From UBA935 sp031556725 (GTDB lineage Bacteria > Bacillota > Clostridia > Lachnospirales > Lachnospiraceae): a DNA stretch of 64,000 nt. Below the pieces are notes generated by a model, which saw only the letters and a list, made by a program, of their open reading frames with translations, did not search any database and was not told where the DNA came from. Shown one piece after another: positions 1 to 6,554 of the stretch (the stretch's first letter is position 1; each line of letters begins with the position of its first letter). The stretch covers positions 73,116-137,115 of the forward strand of contig JAVBSL010000001.1 of the NCBI GenBank assembly GCA_031556725.1. Reading direction: 5' to 3'. Made by a program: the position numbers and the translations under genes.

Positions 1-1291
1 GGCCTATCGGACCACAGTGGATTTGTGGTTGGAGAATAACAGCGAAAGCTTTGCCCGTAAAGAGTATCAGACGGCATTTCAGTTACCTGAGGGTGCCTAT
101 ATCAGCGATTATTACCTATATGTCGGTGAACAGAAAAAGCAGGGACTGCTCACTGACCGCCGAGCCGCAATGTTTATCTATAATAAAATCGTAAGAACGA
201 TGCGTGACCCCGGGCTGCTGCATTATCTTACTGATGGTGGCATTGAATTGCGGGTATTTCCTTTTTCGCAGGGAGAGGTGCGGCAGACCGGACTGGAAAT
301 CCTTCATAAACAGAAAATTGCTTTTGAAATTGACGGAAATAAAATAGAAACGGAAGGTCCTGACAGTTTTGCGGCAGTGGAGGTTGCCGGAGCGGTTTTG
401 CTTAGTGCCAGTCAGGCGGCAGAATTGCCGGTACTTAATCGGGAGCCGGTATATCATTTTGTGGTAGATTGTTCGGAAAACAGCAGCATTGATTTCTTGT
501 TGGAAGAAACAGCCGATTATGCGGCACAGAAGGGAATTGCGAAAGGAAAAGTTCATTTGACTGCCTATGGTGTTTCGGAGATAGAATTAGAAGACTTGAA
601 AACCATCAATAGTAAAAGGATAAAGCAAAAAGGCGGATTTAACTTAAATCTTGCGGTAAAACAGATCCTCCGGAAGACCGCTGAAAACCAGTACCCGATT
701 ATTATTGCCGTAAGTGAAAACCTGCCCTGCGCAGTTTTTCCGGTAAATACTCAGGCGGAGCTATATCCGGAATCCGCCGGTTATTATGCATTGAACTATA
801 ATTATACATTGACGCCATACCTGTTTAAAACCAATCAAAAGCTGGATGCAGTAAAGGATCCGATTATCACCAGAACCGTATCTTATCAGGGAATAGCGGT
901 TCCCGATGATGGTGCAAATCACATCCTGCTGCAGGCGGAAGCTAAGTCCCGCCTGGGCAAAGATGCCTATAAAAATGCCGTCCAGGTACAGGCAGACTAC
1001 CGCCGTAACCTGTATAAAGGGCAGGCAAATAATGTTTCGGATATTCGAAACAGCTTCCGAGCCGGTATTTTGATTCCCTCGACGGCATTCATCGTAGTAG
1101 AAACAGATGCTCAGGAACAGGAGTTGCTGACCAAACAGGAAAAACTCTTAAATGGTACGGAGTCTGCCATCGAAACAGTTCCGGAACAAAGCCTTTCCGA
1201 ACCGCCGTTCATCCTTATATTGCTGTTACTGACATTAATTTTCGTTTTTCAAATATTTTCTAAGCGGCAGCCAGATCAGATAAGCCAGTAA
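1..1291 (+). CDS. VIT-like protein with LSEP-type C-terminal anchor (5' end outside window)
   Basis: The reading frame is open to the left edge, so the start is missing. The GTG at 17 has no convincing ribosome binding site and is probably internal. The N-terminal part (TDRRAAMFIYNKIVRTMRDPGLL, then a VFPFSQGEVRQ stretch) resembles VIT domains, where a conserved Y-x-x-I/V-x-x-x-x-x-DP segment precedes a RVFPI-type strand. The C terminus has Ser-Glu-Pro-Pro, one hydrophobic helix and a short Lys-Arg tail. That layout matches MSEP-CTERM sorting signals, which from memory are cleaved by an exosortase-like enzyme (XrtK). No such enzyme is in the window; it could lie upstream. The last 57 bases overlap the convergent ECF gene. 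Function unknown; the family call is moderate. Confidence 0.55.
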   Translation, partial: AYRTTVDLWLENNSESFARKEYQTAFQLPEGAYISDYYLYVGEQKKQGLLTDRRAAMFIYNKIVRTMRDPGLLHYLTDGGIELRVFPFSQGEVRQTGLEILHKQKIAFEIDGNKIETEGPDSFAAVEVAGAVLLSASQAAELPVLNREPVYHFVVDCSENSSIDFLLEETADYAAQKGIAKGKVHLTAYGVSEIELEDLKTINSKRIKQKGGFNLNLAVKQILRKTAENQYPIIIAVSENLPCAVFPVNTQAELYPESAGYYALNYNYTLTPYLFKTNQKLDAVKDPIITRTVSYQGIAVPDDGANHILLQAEAKSRLGKDAYKNAVQVQADYRRNLYKGQANNVSDIRNSFRAGILIPSTAFIVVETDAQEQELLTKQEKLLNGTESAIETVPEQSLSEPPFILILLLLTLIFVFQIFSKRQPDQISQ

Positions 1292-1801
1292 ACTGCCTGA
1301 CAGACCGGTGACTAATTGAGTCAATGAAAAAGTCACTTTAGCTGTAGTCAACACCTTGGGTAAAGCTTCCGGTTTCGGCAGATGACTGGCAATATCGTTG
1401 CCGAAGAGCGGTAACAGAACCCACACCACGACGATACCCAGAAAAGCAGCTTTTAAAATCGAAGCGGCGCATAATCCAAGGGGCAGGCGGCTTTTAAATG
1501 TCAATTTGTTCTGGCAATACCATACCACGAAGGCCAGCACGGCATTACCCAGCATAACAGCAGGAAACATCAGCGGTATGGCGGCCATAATGGGTGAACC
1601 GGTAAAAAAGAAGGCGGTAATGGGAGCTACTACACTGATCAGCAGTCCGCTGTATAAGCCTACAGCCAGAACTGCCAGGATAATCGTTGCATTTACAATG
1701 GGGCCGGTAACATATACCGACAGGTTTTTAAAATATTGACTGATAATACAGATGGTAAGTAAGAGTGCGGTCTGTACAAGCTGTTTGGTAGTGATCTTCA
1801 T
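1235..1801 (-). CDS. ECF transporter S component
   Basis: A 188-residue, very hydrophobic protein with about six predicted membrane helices and few charged loops, the size and character of substrate-binding (S) components of energy-coupling-factor vitamin transporters. It would pair with the shared EcfA/A'/T module, which is not encoded here. It lies 32 bases downstream of the TM1266-like regulator on the same strand and is probably cotranscribed, sharing the attenuator-like leader near 2.2 kb. The 3' end overlaps the converging VIT-like gene by 57 bases. The substrate cannot be read from sequence; a metal-, thiamine- or queuosine-type precursor is possible but unproven. Confidence 0.72.
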   Translation of the reverse strand: MKITTKQLVQTALLLTICIISQYFKNLSVYVTGPIVNATIILAVLAVGLYSGLLISVVAPITAFFFTGSPIMAAIPLMFPAVMLGNAVLAFVVWYCQNKLTFKSRLPLGLCAASILKAAFLGIVVVWVLLPLFGNDIASHLPKPEALPKVLTTAKVTFSLTQLVTGLSGSLLAYLIWLPLRKYLKNEN

Positions 1802-1833
1802 AGAGGCTCCTTCTGCCTTTTATAGAAAGGCGG

Positions 1834-2085
1834 TTAAATTTTTGATTGCATCGCCTTGGCACTGATGCCGTTGATGCGGCCTAATTTACCGGAGAGAGCA
1901 CTGATTTGATCGGGGGCAGCACTGATAATAACGGATATGATATTAACCGATTTTTCCCGGTAGGGAATACCGATGCGTCCGATAATACAGTCAGAATATT
2001 CATGCAGCAGATCATTGACTTTGGCAGCAGCTTCAAATTCTGTAATAAAAATACCGATAATGGCAACTTTTTCTTCGTTTTGCAT
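1834..2085 (-). CDS. TM1266-type iron-only hydrogenase system regulator
   Basis: A small (83-residue) ACT-like or NikR-C-terminal-like domain protein. It opens with KVAIIGIFI, carries IGRIGIPYREK in the middle and ends with GRINGISAKAMQSK, all typical of the family annotated as putative iron-only hydrogenase system regulator. The start was set at the ATG at 2085 because AAAGGAA sits 8 bases upstream; a longer frame to 2121 lacks a binding site. The family is often near FeFe-hydrogenase maturation genes, but none is visible here and the only partner is an ECF S component. It has no recognisable DNA-binding domain, so regulator is a family name rather than a demonstrated role. Confidence 0.75.
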   Translation of the reverse strand: MQNEEKVAIIGIFITEFEAAAKVNDLLHEYSDCIIGRIGIPYREKSVNIISVIISAAPDQISALSGKLGRINGISAKAMQSKI

Positions 2086-2261
2086 TTTATAATTCCTTTC
2101 ATGTATAAGTTGGTTCAACAAACACCGCTCAAGGCTTCCAAATAAAAAAACCTTACCGGGTCATTGCGGCAAGGCGAGGGTCTTAACGGCAGGATAACCT
2201 TAGTTTCAGAAAAAGTATAATTGGCTGCTGTAAAAACAGAAATCTCTCCTTTTACAGGTAT
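2086..2261 (-). promoter_or_regulatory. Structured 5' leader, possible riboswitch (class not recognised)
   Basis: About 175 nt of transcribed leader. It begins with a hairpin in which CTGTAAAA (minus strand, plus coordinates 2250-2257) pairs with TTTTACAG (2228-2235) around an AGGAGAG-containing loop. A conserved-looking C/G-rich middle (2175-2210) and the terminator hairpin follow. CCTGCCG, just upstream, could compete for the CGGTAAGG arm and act as an antiterminator. I compared it from memory with TPP, FMN, cobalamin, glycine, THF, Moco and preQ1 consensus features and saw no match. Confidence 0.4.
2144..2174 (-). terminator. Leader terminator / attenuator hairpin
   Basis: On the minus strand, CCTTGCCG pairs with CGGTAAGG (one G-T wobble) around an 8-base loop, followed immediately by seven T residues. 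It sits between the minus-strand promoter at 2268-2296 and the TM1266-like start at 2085, so it would stop transcription before the operon unless relieved. Confidence 0.65.
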
Positions 2262-2267
2262 GTATTA

Positions 2268-2296
2268 ACTATACTCTGAAAAGGCGATATTTTCAA
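2268..2296 (-). promoter_or_regulatory. Sigma-A promoter for the TM1266/ECF operon
   Basis: Minus-strand TTGAAA (2291-2296) and TATAGT (2268-2273) are separated by exactly 17 bases. The start site would be near 2261. Confidence 0.65.
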
Positions 2297-2310
2297 GTAG
2301 GAGAAAATAG

Positions 2311-3045
2311 ATGATAATGAAGAAGCGCAAAAAGAGCATAATAATTGTTGTTTCCGGTTTTCTGATTTGTATTGCTGTTTTTATCGTTGTGTTTCGGCCA
2401 ACATACCCCTTTGTTTATAAATACCCGGTGCGGGGAGTAGATGTGTCGCATTACCAGGGGGATATTGACTGGTCGGTCTTAGCGGCGGAGAATATTCAGT
2501 TTTCTTTTATTAAGGCAACTGAAGGAAGCAGCAGTGTAGATGAAAGATTTGCAGAAAATTGGGCTGGAGCTGGAGATGCCGGTTTGAAAATCGGAGCGTA
2601 CCATTTTTTTAGTTTTGATTCTCAGGGTTTAACACAGGCTGAGAACTTTATCAGCCATGTTAAGAAGGAAGAAGGGATGCTGCCGCCGGTAGTAGATGTG
2701 GAGTTCTACGGTGACAAAGAGAATAATCCGCCGGCAGCATCGGACATCCAGCCGGAGCTGCAGTCTTTTCTGGATAAACTGGAAGAATACTATGGCGTCC
2801 GGCCAATCATCTATACAACTATGAAAGCCTATAATTGCTATATAAAGGACAATTTTGATACCTACCCCCTATGGATCAGAAATATTATCAGGGAACCCGG
2901 AAACGAACTGAATCATCAATGGATATTCTGGCAATACACCGGTAGCGGTAAACTAAACGGCTACCGGGGCGAAGAACCCTGCATTGACCTCAACGTCTTC
3001 CATGGAAATGAAGAGGATTTTGGGCGGTGGAGTTCCGGTTTATAA
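2311..3045 (+). CDS. Membrane-anchored GH25 lysozyme (muramidase)
   Basis: A 244-residue protein with a Lys-rich N terminus and one membrane helix (about residues 9-29), then a complete GH25 domain. The GVDVSHYQGDIDW opening gives Asp44, and VVDVEF gives the catalytic Asp129 and Glu131. FIKATEG and KIGAYHFF motifs are also present, as is the C-terminal WQYTGSGKLNG strand. The family cleaves the beta-1,4 bond between N-acetylmuramic acid and N-acetylglucosamine. The helix suggests it acts at the outer membrane face as a signal anchor. An AGGAG site lies 7 bases before the ATG. It is divergent from the TM1266 operon and not clearly in an operon with tig. Confidence 0.92.
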   Translation: MIMKKRKKSIIIVVSGFLICIAVFIVVFRPTYPFVYKYPVRGVDVSHYQGDIDWSVLAAENIQFSFIKATEGSSSVDERFAENWAGAGDAGLKIGAYHFFSFDSQGLTQAENFISHVKKEEGMLPPVVDVEFYGDKENNPPAASDIQPELQSFLDKLEEYYGVRPIIYTTMKAYNCYIKDNFDTYPLWIRNIIREPGNELNHQWIFWQYTGSGKLNGYRGEEPCIDLNVFHGNEEDFGRWSSGL

Positions 3046-3076
3046 TAATTTAAGGTTTTAAACCCCGAAAAAATAC

Positions 3077-3105
3077 TGGTATTTTCCTTATCAATATGCT
3101 ATAAT
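3077..3105 (+). promoter_or_regulatory. Probable promoter of tig
   Basis: A perfect TATAAT (3100-3105) with a weak TGGTAT 17 bases upstream, leaving an mRNA leader of about 75 nt before the AAGGAGG site of tig. Confidence 0.5.
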
Positions 3106-3187
3106 CGTAAAATGACTGTGATTATGCTTACTTATAATTATAGAATGAAAAAAATGCGCAGGATACAATGCAAGGAGGATATATAAA

Positions 3188-4477
3188 ATGAGTTTACAGG
3201 TAGAAAAATTAGAAAAGAACATGGCGAAGCTGACCATTGAAGTTTCAGCAGAGGAATTGGATAAAGCAATTGAAAAAGCTTATCAGAAAAATAAAAATAA
3301 GATGAGCGTGCCCGGATTCCGTAAGGGTAAGGTACCCCGTCAGATGATAGAGAAAATGTACGGGAAGGAAGTCTTTTATGAAGACGCAGCCAATGAGCTG
3401 ATTCCCGATGCGTATGATAAAGCGATGGACGAGTGTACGGAAGATATCGTTTCTTCTCCGAAGGTTGAAGTAACCCAGATCGAAGCCGGCAAGCCTTTTA
3501 TCTTTACCGCTGAAGTAGCCCTGAAGCCGGAAGTGAAGCTTGGTAAATACAAAGGTGTAAAAGTAGATAAGGCTGATATTAAAGTAACAGAAGAAGAAAT
3601 CGAAGCTGCTATTAATAAGGAAAGAGAAACCAACGCAAGAAATATTGCTGTTGAAGACCGTCCGGTTAAAGATGGTGACATGACTGTCATTGACTTTGAA
3701 GGTTTTGTTGATGAAGTGGCTTTCGAAGGTGGAAAAGGTGAAGACTATCCGTTGACCATCGGTTCCGGTGCTTTTATTCCGGGATTTGAAGAGCAGCTGA
3801 TCGGCGCGGAAATCGGTAAGGAAATGGACGTAAACGTAACCTTCCCCGAAGACTATCAAGCGGAAGAATTGGCTGGAAAAGCAGCCGTATTCAAATGTAC
3901 CGTTAAAGAAATCAAAGAGAAAGAGCTTCCGGAACTGGATGATGAATTTGCCAGTGAAGTTTCCGAATTTGAAACATTGGCTGAATATAAAGCAGACGTA
4001 GCGGATAAACTTACCAAGGACAAAGAAAAGGCAGGCAAGGAAGCCAAAGAAGATGCTGTAATCGAAGCGATTATTGCTGATTCCGATATGGAAATTCCCG
4101 AAGCCATGCTGGAAACACAGCAGCGCCAGATGGTGGATGAGTTTGCCCAGCGGATTCAGATGCAGGGCCTTAATATGGAACAGTACTTCCAGTTTACCGG
4201 TACCAACTATGCCCAGATGATCGAGCAGGTGAAACCGCAGGCTGAAAAACGGATCCAGTCCAGACTGGTACTGGAGGCAGTTGTGGCAGCAGAAAAGATT
4301 GAAGCCAGTGAAGAAGATTACGAAGCAGAAGTTGTTAAGATGGCGGAAGCTTATAAGATGGAAGCAGATAAAGTAAAAGAAATGATGGGTGAGCAGGGCA
4401 AAAAGCAGGTAATGCAGGACCTTGCTATTCAGAAAGCGGTAGAGTTCGTGGTGGAAAACGCCAAAGAAAAAGCATGA
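3188..4477 (+). CDS. tig: Trigger factor, ribosome-bound chaperone and prolyl isomerase
   Basis: A 429-residue, full-length trigger factor. The N-terminal ribosome-binding domain carries the GFRKGKVPR signature (about residues 43-51). An FKBP-like peptidyl-prolyl isomerase domain follows (about 155-245; DGDMTVIDFEGFVD and a GSGAFIPGFEEQLIG stretch). The charged helical C-terminal domain forms the chaperone arms. It catches nascent chains at the ribosome exit tunnel. The start has AAGGAGG about 9 bases upstream. It heads the tig-clpP-clpX-lon series, a common Firmicutes order linking folding with degradation. Two hairpins separate it from clpP. Confidence 0.97.
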   Translation: MSLQVEKLEKNMAKLTIEVSAEELDKAIEKAYQKNKNKMSVPGFRKGKVPRQMIEKMYGKEVFYEDAANELIPDAYDKAMDECTEDIVSSPKVEVTQIEAGKPFIFTAEVALKPEVKLGKYKGVKVDKADIKVTEEEIEAAINKERETNARNIAVEDRPVKDGDMTVIDFEGFVDEVAFEGGKGEDYPLTIGSGAFIPGFEEQLIGAEIGKEMDVNVTFPEDYQAEELAGKAAVFKCTVKEIKEKELPELDDEFASEVSEFETLAEYKADVADKLTKDKEKAGKEAKEDAVIEAIIADSDMEIPEAMLETQQRQMVDEFAQRIQMQGLNMEQYFQFTGTNYAQMIEQVKPQAEKRIQSRLVLEAVVAAEKIEASEEDYEAEVVKMAEAYKMEADKVKEMMGEQGKKQVMQDLAIQKAVEFVVENAKEKA

Positions 4478-4481
4478 AAAA

Positions 4482-4563
4482 GACGAGAAGTAACAGTAAG
4501 GTTCGAAAGTACCGATCCTAACAGTTACTAAATCTCGTCTCAAAGAATGGCAGAGCCATTCTT
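4482..4563 (+). repeat. Two consecutive hairpins between tig and clpP
   Basis: The first is a long imperfect stem-loop: GACGAGA (4482-4488) and AGTAAC (4489-4494) pair with GTTACT (4524-4529) and TCTCGTC (4533-4539). The second is an 8-bp perfect stem, AAGAATGG (4543-4550) with CCATTCTT (4556-4563). Neither is followed by a T run, so they look like mRNA-processing or stabilising structures rather than simple terminators. Confidence 0.6.
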
Positions 4564-4595
4564 CGCACACAGATAATAAAAAGGAGGAATTGTAA

Positions 4596-5186
4596 ATGAG
4601 TTTAGTGCCTATGGTCGTAGAACAAACCAGCAGGGGGGAGCGTTCTTATGATATCTATTCAAGGCTTTTAAAGGATAGAATTATCTTCCTCGGGGAGGAA
4701 GTAAATGAGGTGACAGCAAGTCTGGTGGTAGCGCAGATGCTTTTTTTGGAAGCAGAAGATCCGGAAAAAGATATTGAATTTTATATCAACAGCCCCGGAG
4801 GATCCGTTACCGCAGGTATGGCAATTTATGATACCATGCAATATGTAAAATGTGATGTGGCAACTATTTGTACCGGAATGGCCGCCAGTATGGGAGCATT
4901 TTTGTTGGCCGGCGGAACTAAGGGCAAGAGAATGGCTCTGCCTAATGCCGAGATCATGATTCATCAGCCTTTAGGCGGTGCACAGGGACAGGCAACTGAA
5001 ATTGAAATTGCCGCCAAACACATTTTATATACCAAACAGAAACTAAACCGGATTTTAGCGGAAAATACCGGCAAGGATGTTGAAATCATTGCTGCCGATA
5101 CCGAAAGAGATAATTGGAAGAGTGCGGCAGAAGCAGTTGAATATGGCTTGATTGACAAGGTCGTTGTAAGCCGTAAAGAGCGCTGA
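4596..5186 (+). CDS. clpP: ATP-dependent Clp protease, proteolytic subunit
   Basis: A 196-residue serine protease of standard length. The catalytic triad is visible as Ser98 (GMAASMGAF), His123 (MIHQPLGG) and Asp172 (TERDNW). It assembles as a barrel of two heptamers that degrades substrates unfolded by ClpX, encoded 33 bases downstream. The start is supported by AAGGAGG 8-9 bases upstream. The YDIYSRLLKDRIIFLG opening and the INSPGGSVTAGMAIYDTM block are characteristic. It probably belongs to one transcription unit with clpX. Confidence 0.98.
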   Translation: MSLVPMVVEQTSRGERSYDIYSRLLKDRIIFLGEEVNEVTASLVVAQMLFLEAEDPEKDIEFYINSPGGSVTAGMAIYDTMQYVKCDVATICTGMAASMGAFLLAGGTKGKRMALPNAEIMIHQPLGGAQGQATEIEIAAKHILYTKQKLNRILAENTGKDVEIIAADTERDNWKSAAEAVEYGLIDKVVVSRKER

Positions 5187-5219
5187 GAAGTGTAAGTGCA
5201 AAGGAAGGTTAATTAGATA

Positions 5220-6473
5220 ATGAAGAATTCAGATAATATTAGATGTTCTTTTTGCAATAAGACCCAGGATCAGGTACGTAAACTGATCGCCGGTCCGGCC
5301 GGAGTCTATATTTGCGATGAGTGCGTGGAAATTTGCGCAGACATTGTGGAAGAAGAATATGACGACATGGAAGAAACGGTGAACAGTGAGTTAGATATTA
5401 ATCTTCTGAAACCGGTAGAAATCAAAGAGTTTTTGGACGAATATGTAATCGGCCAGGAAGAAGCTAAAAAAGTTTTGGCCGTATCCGTTTACAATCATTA
5501 TAAGCGGGTGACTGCACCAAAGGACAAAGATGATATAGAGCTGCAGAAAAGTAATATTATTATGGTGGGCCCCACCGGATCAGGTAAAACCTATCTGGCC
5601 CAGACCCTGGCAAAGATTATTAATGTTCCCTTTGCCATTGCCGATGCCACCACGTTAACCGAAGCAGGTTATGTAGGTGAGGATGTGGAAAATATCCTTT
5701 TGAAGTTGATTCAGTCTGCAGAATATGATGTGGAAAGAACCCAGTTAGGTATTATCTATATCGATGAAATTGATAAAATAACCAAAAAAAGTGAAAATGT
5801 ATCGATTACCAGAGATGTTTCCGGAGAAGGTGTGCAGCAGGCACTTCTTAAGATTATCGAAGGAACAGTGGCCAGTGTCCCCCCTCAGGGAGGCAGAAAG
5901 CACCCTCATCAGGAGCTGATTCAGATTGATACTTCCAATATTCTGTTCATCTGCGGCGGCGCATTTGACGGATTGGAAAAAATCGTAGAATCTCGTTTGA
6001 ATAAGAACTCCATCGGATTTAATGCCCAGGTAACTGCAAAGAACAGCATGGAGATGGGCGAACTGCTGGATGAAGTGATTCCCCAGGATCTGGTGAAATA
6101 TGGCTTGATACCGGAATTTGTCGGACGTGTTCCGATTAATGTATCCTTGCACGGCCTGGATAAAGAAGCATTGGTTCGTATTTTGAAAGAGCCTAAGAGT
6201 GCGTTGATCAAGCAGTATAAGAAATTGTTTGATCTGGATGAAGTCAAGCTGACTTTTGAACCGGATGCCATTGAAATGATTGCGGAGCAGGCATTTGACA
6301 GAAAGACCGGTGCCAGGGGTTTGCGCTCCATTATGGAAAAAGCCATGATGGATGTGATGTACCGCATTCCTTCCGACGATACCATTTCTGAATGTGTGAT
6401 TACCAAGGGCGCAATTGAAGGTACCAGTGAGCCATTGATCATACACCGTGAGGTTATGCGAAGAGCTAAATAA
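5220..6473 (+). CDS. clpX: ATP-dependent Clp protease, ATP-binding subunit ClpX
   Basis: A 417-residue AAA+ unfoldase. The N-terminal C4 zinc-binding domain uses Cys9, Cys12, Cys32 and Cys35. Walker A is GPTGSGKT (117-124) and Walker B includes IDEID (181-185). An IGF loop for docking onto ClpP is visible in KNSIGF, and the sensor-2 region has GARGLRSIME. It recognises tagged proteins and feeds them to ClpP. It follows clpP at 33 bases with an AAGGAAGG-type site. A terminator directly follows, so lon is probably transcribed separately. Confidence 0.98.
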   Translation: MKNSDNIRCSFCNKTQDQVRKLIAGPAGVYICDECVEICADIVEEEYDDMEETVNSELDINLLKPVEIKEFLDEYVIGQEEAKKVLAVSVYNHYKRVTAPKDKDDIELQKSNIIMVGPTGSGKTYLAQTLAKIINVPFAIADATTLTEAGYVGEDVENILLKLIQSAEYDVERTQLGIIYIDEIDKITKKSENVSITRDVSGEGVQQALLKIIEGTVASVPPQGGRKHPHQELIQIDTSNILFICGGAFDGLEKIVESRLNKNSIGFNAQVTAKNSMEMGELLDEVIPQDLVKYGLIPEFVGRVPINVSLHGLDKEALVRILKEPKSALIKQYKKLFDLDEVKLTFEPDAIEMIAEQAFDRKTGARGLRSIMEKAMMDVMYRIPSDDTISECVITKGAIEGTSEPLIIHREVMRRAK

Positions 6474-6480
6474 AAAATAC

Positions 6481-6507
6481 AACGTCGCCGTAATGGCGGC
6501 GTTTTTT
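6481..6507 (+). terminator. Intrinsic terminator after clpX
   Basis: AACGTCGCC and GGCGGCGTT form a stem around a TAAT-containing loop (one internal mismatch), followed by TTTTTT. Confidence 0.75.
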
Positions 6508-6554
6508 GCCAAAATACATTTGATGAATACCGCAAACGGCGGTTGGAGGTAAGG

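Noticed and set aside
2086..2261. TPP, FMN, glycine or cobalamin riboswitch
   Set aside because: AGGAGAG recalls the glycine riboswitch start, but the other conserved elements are absent; no known class fits.
3245..4570. Long minus-strand frame opposite tig
   Set aside because: Cys/Phe/His-rich translation typical of the complement of a Glu/Lys-rich gene; trigger factor on the plus strand is unambiguous.
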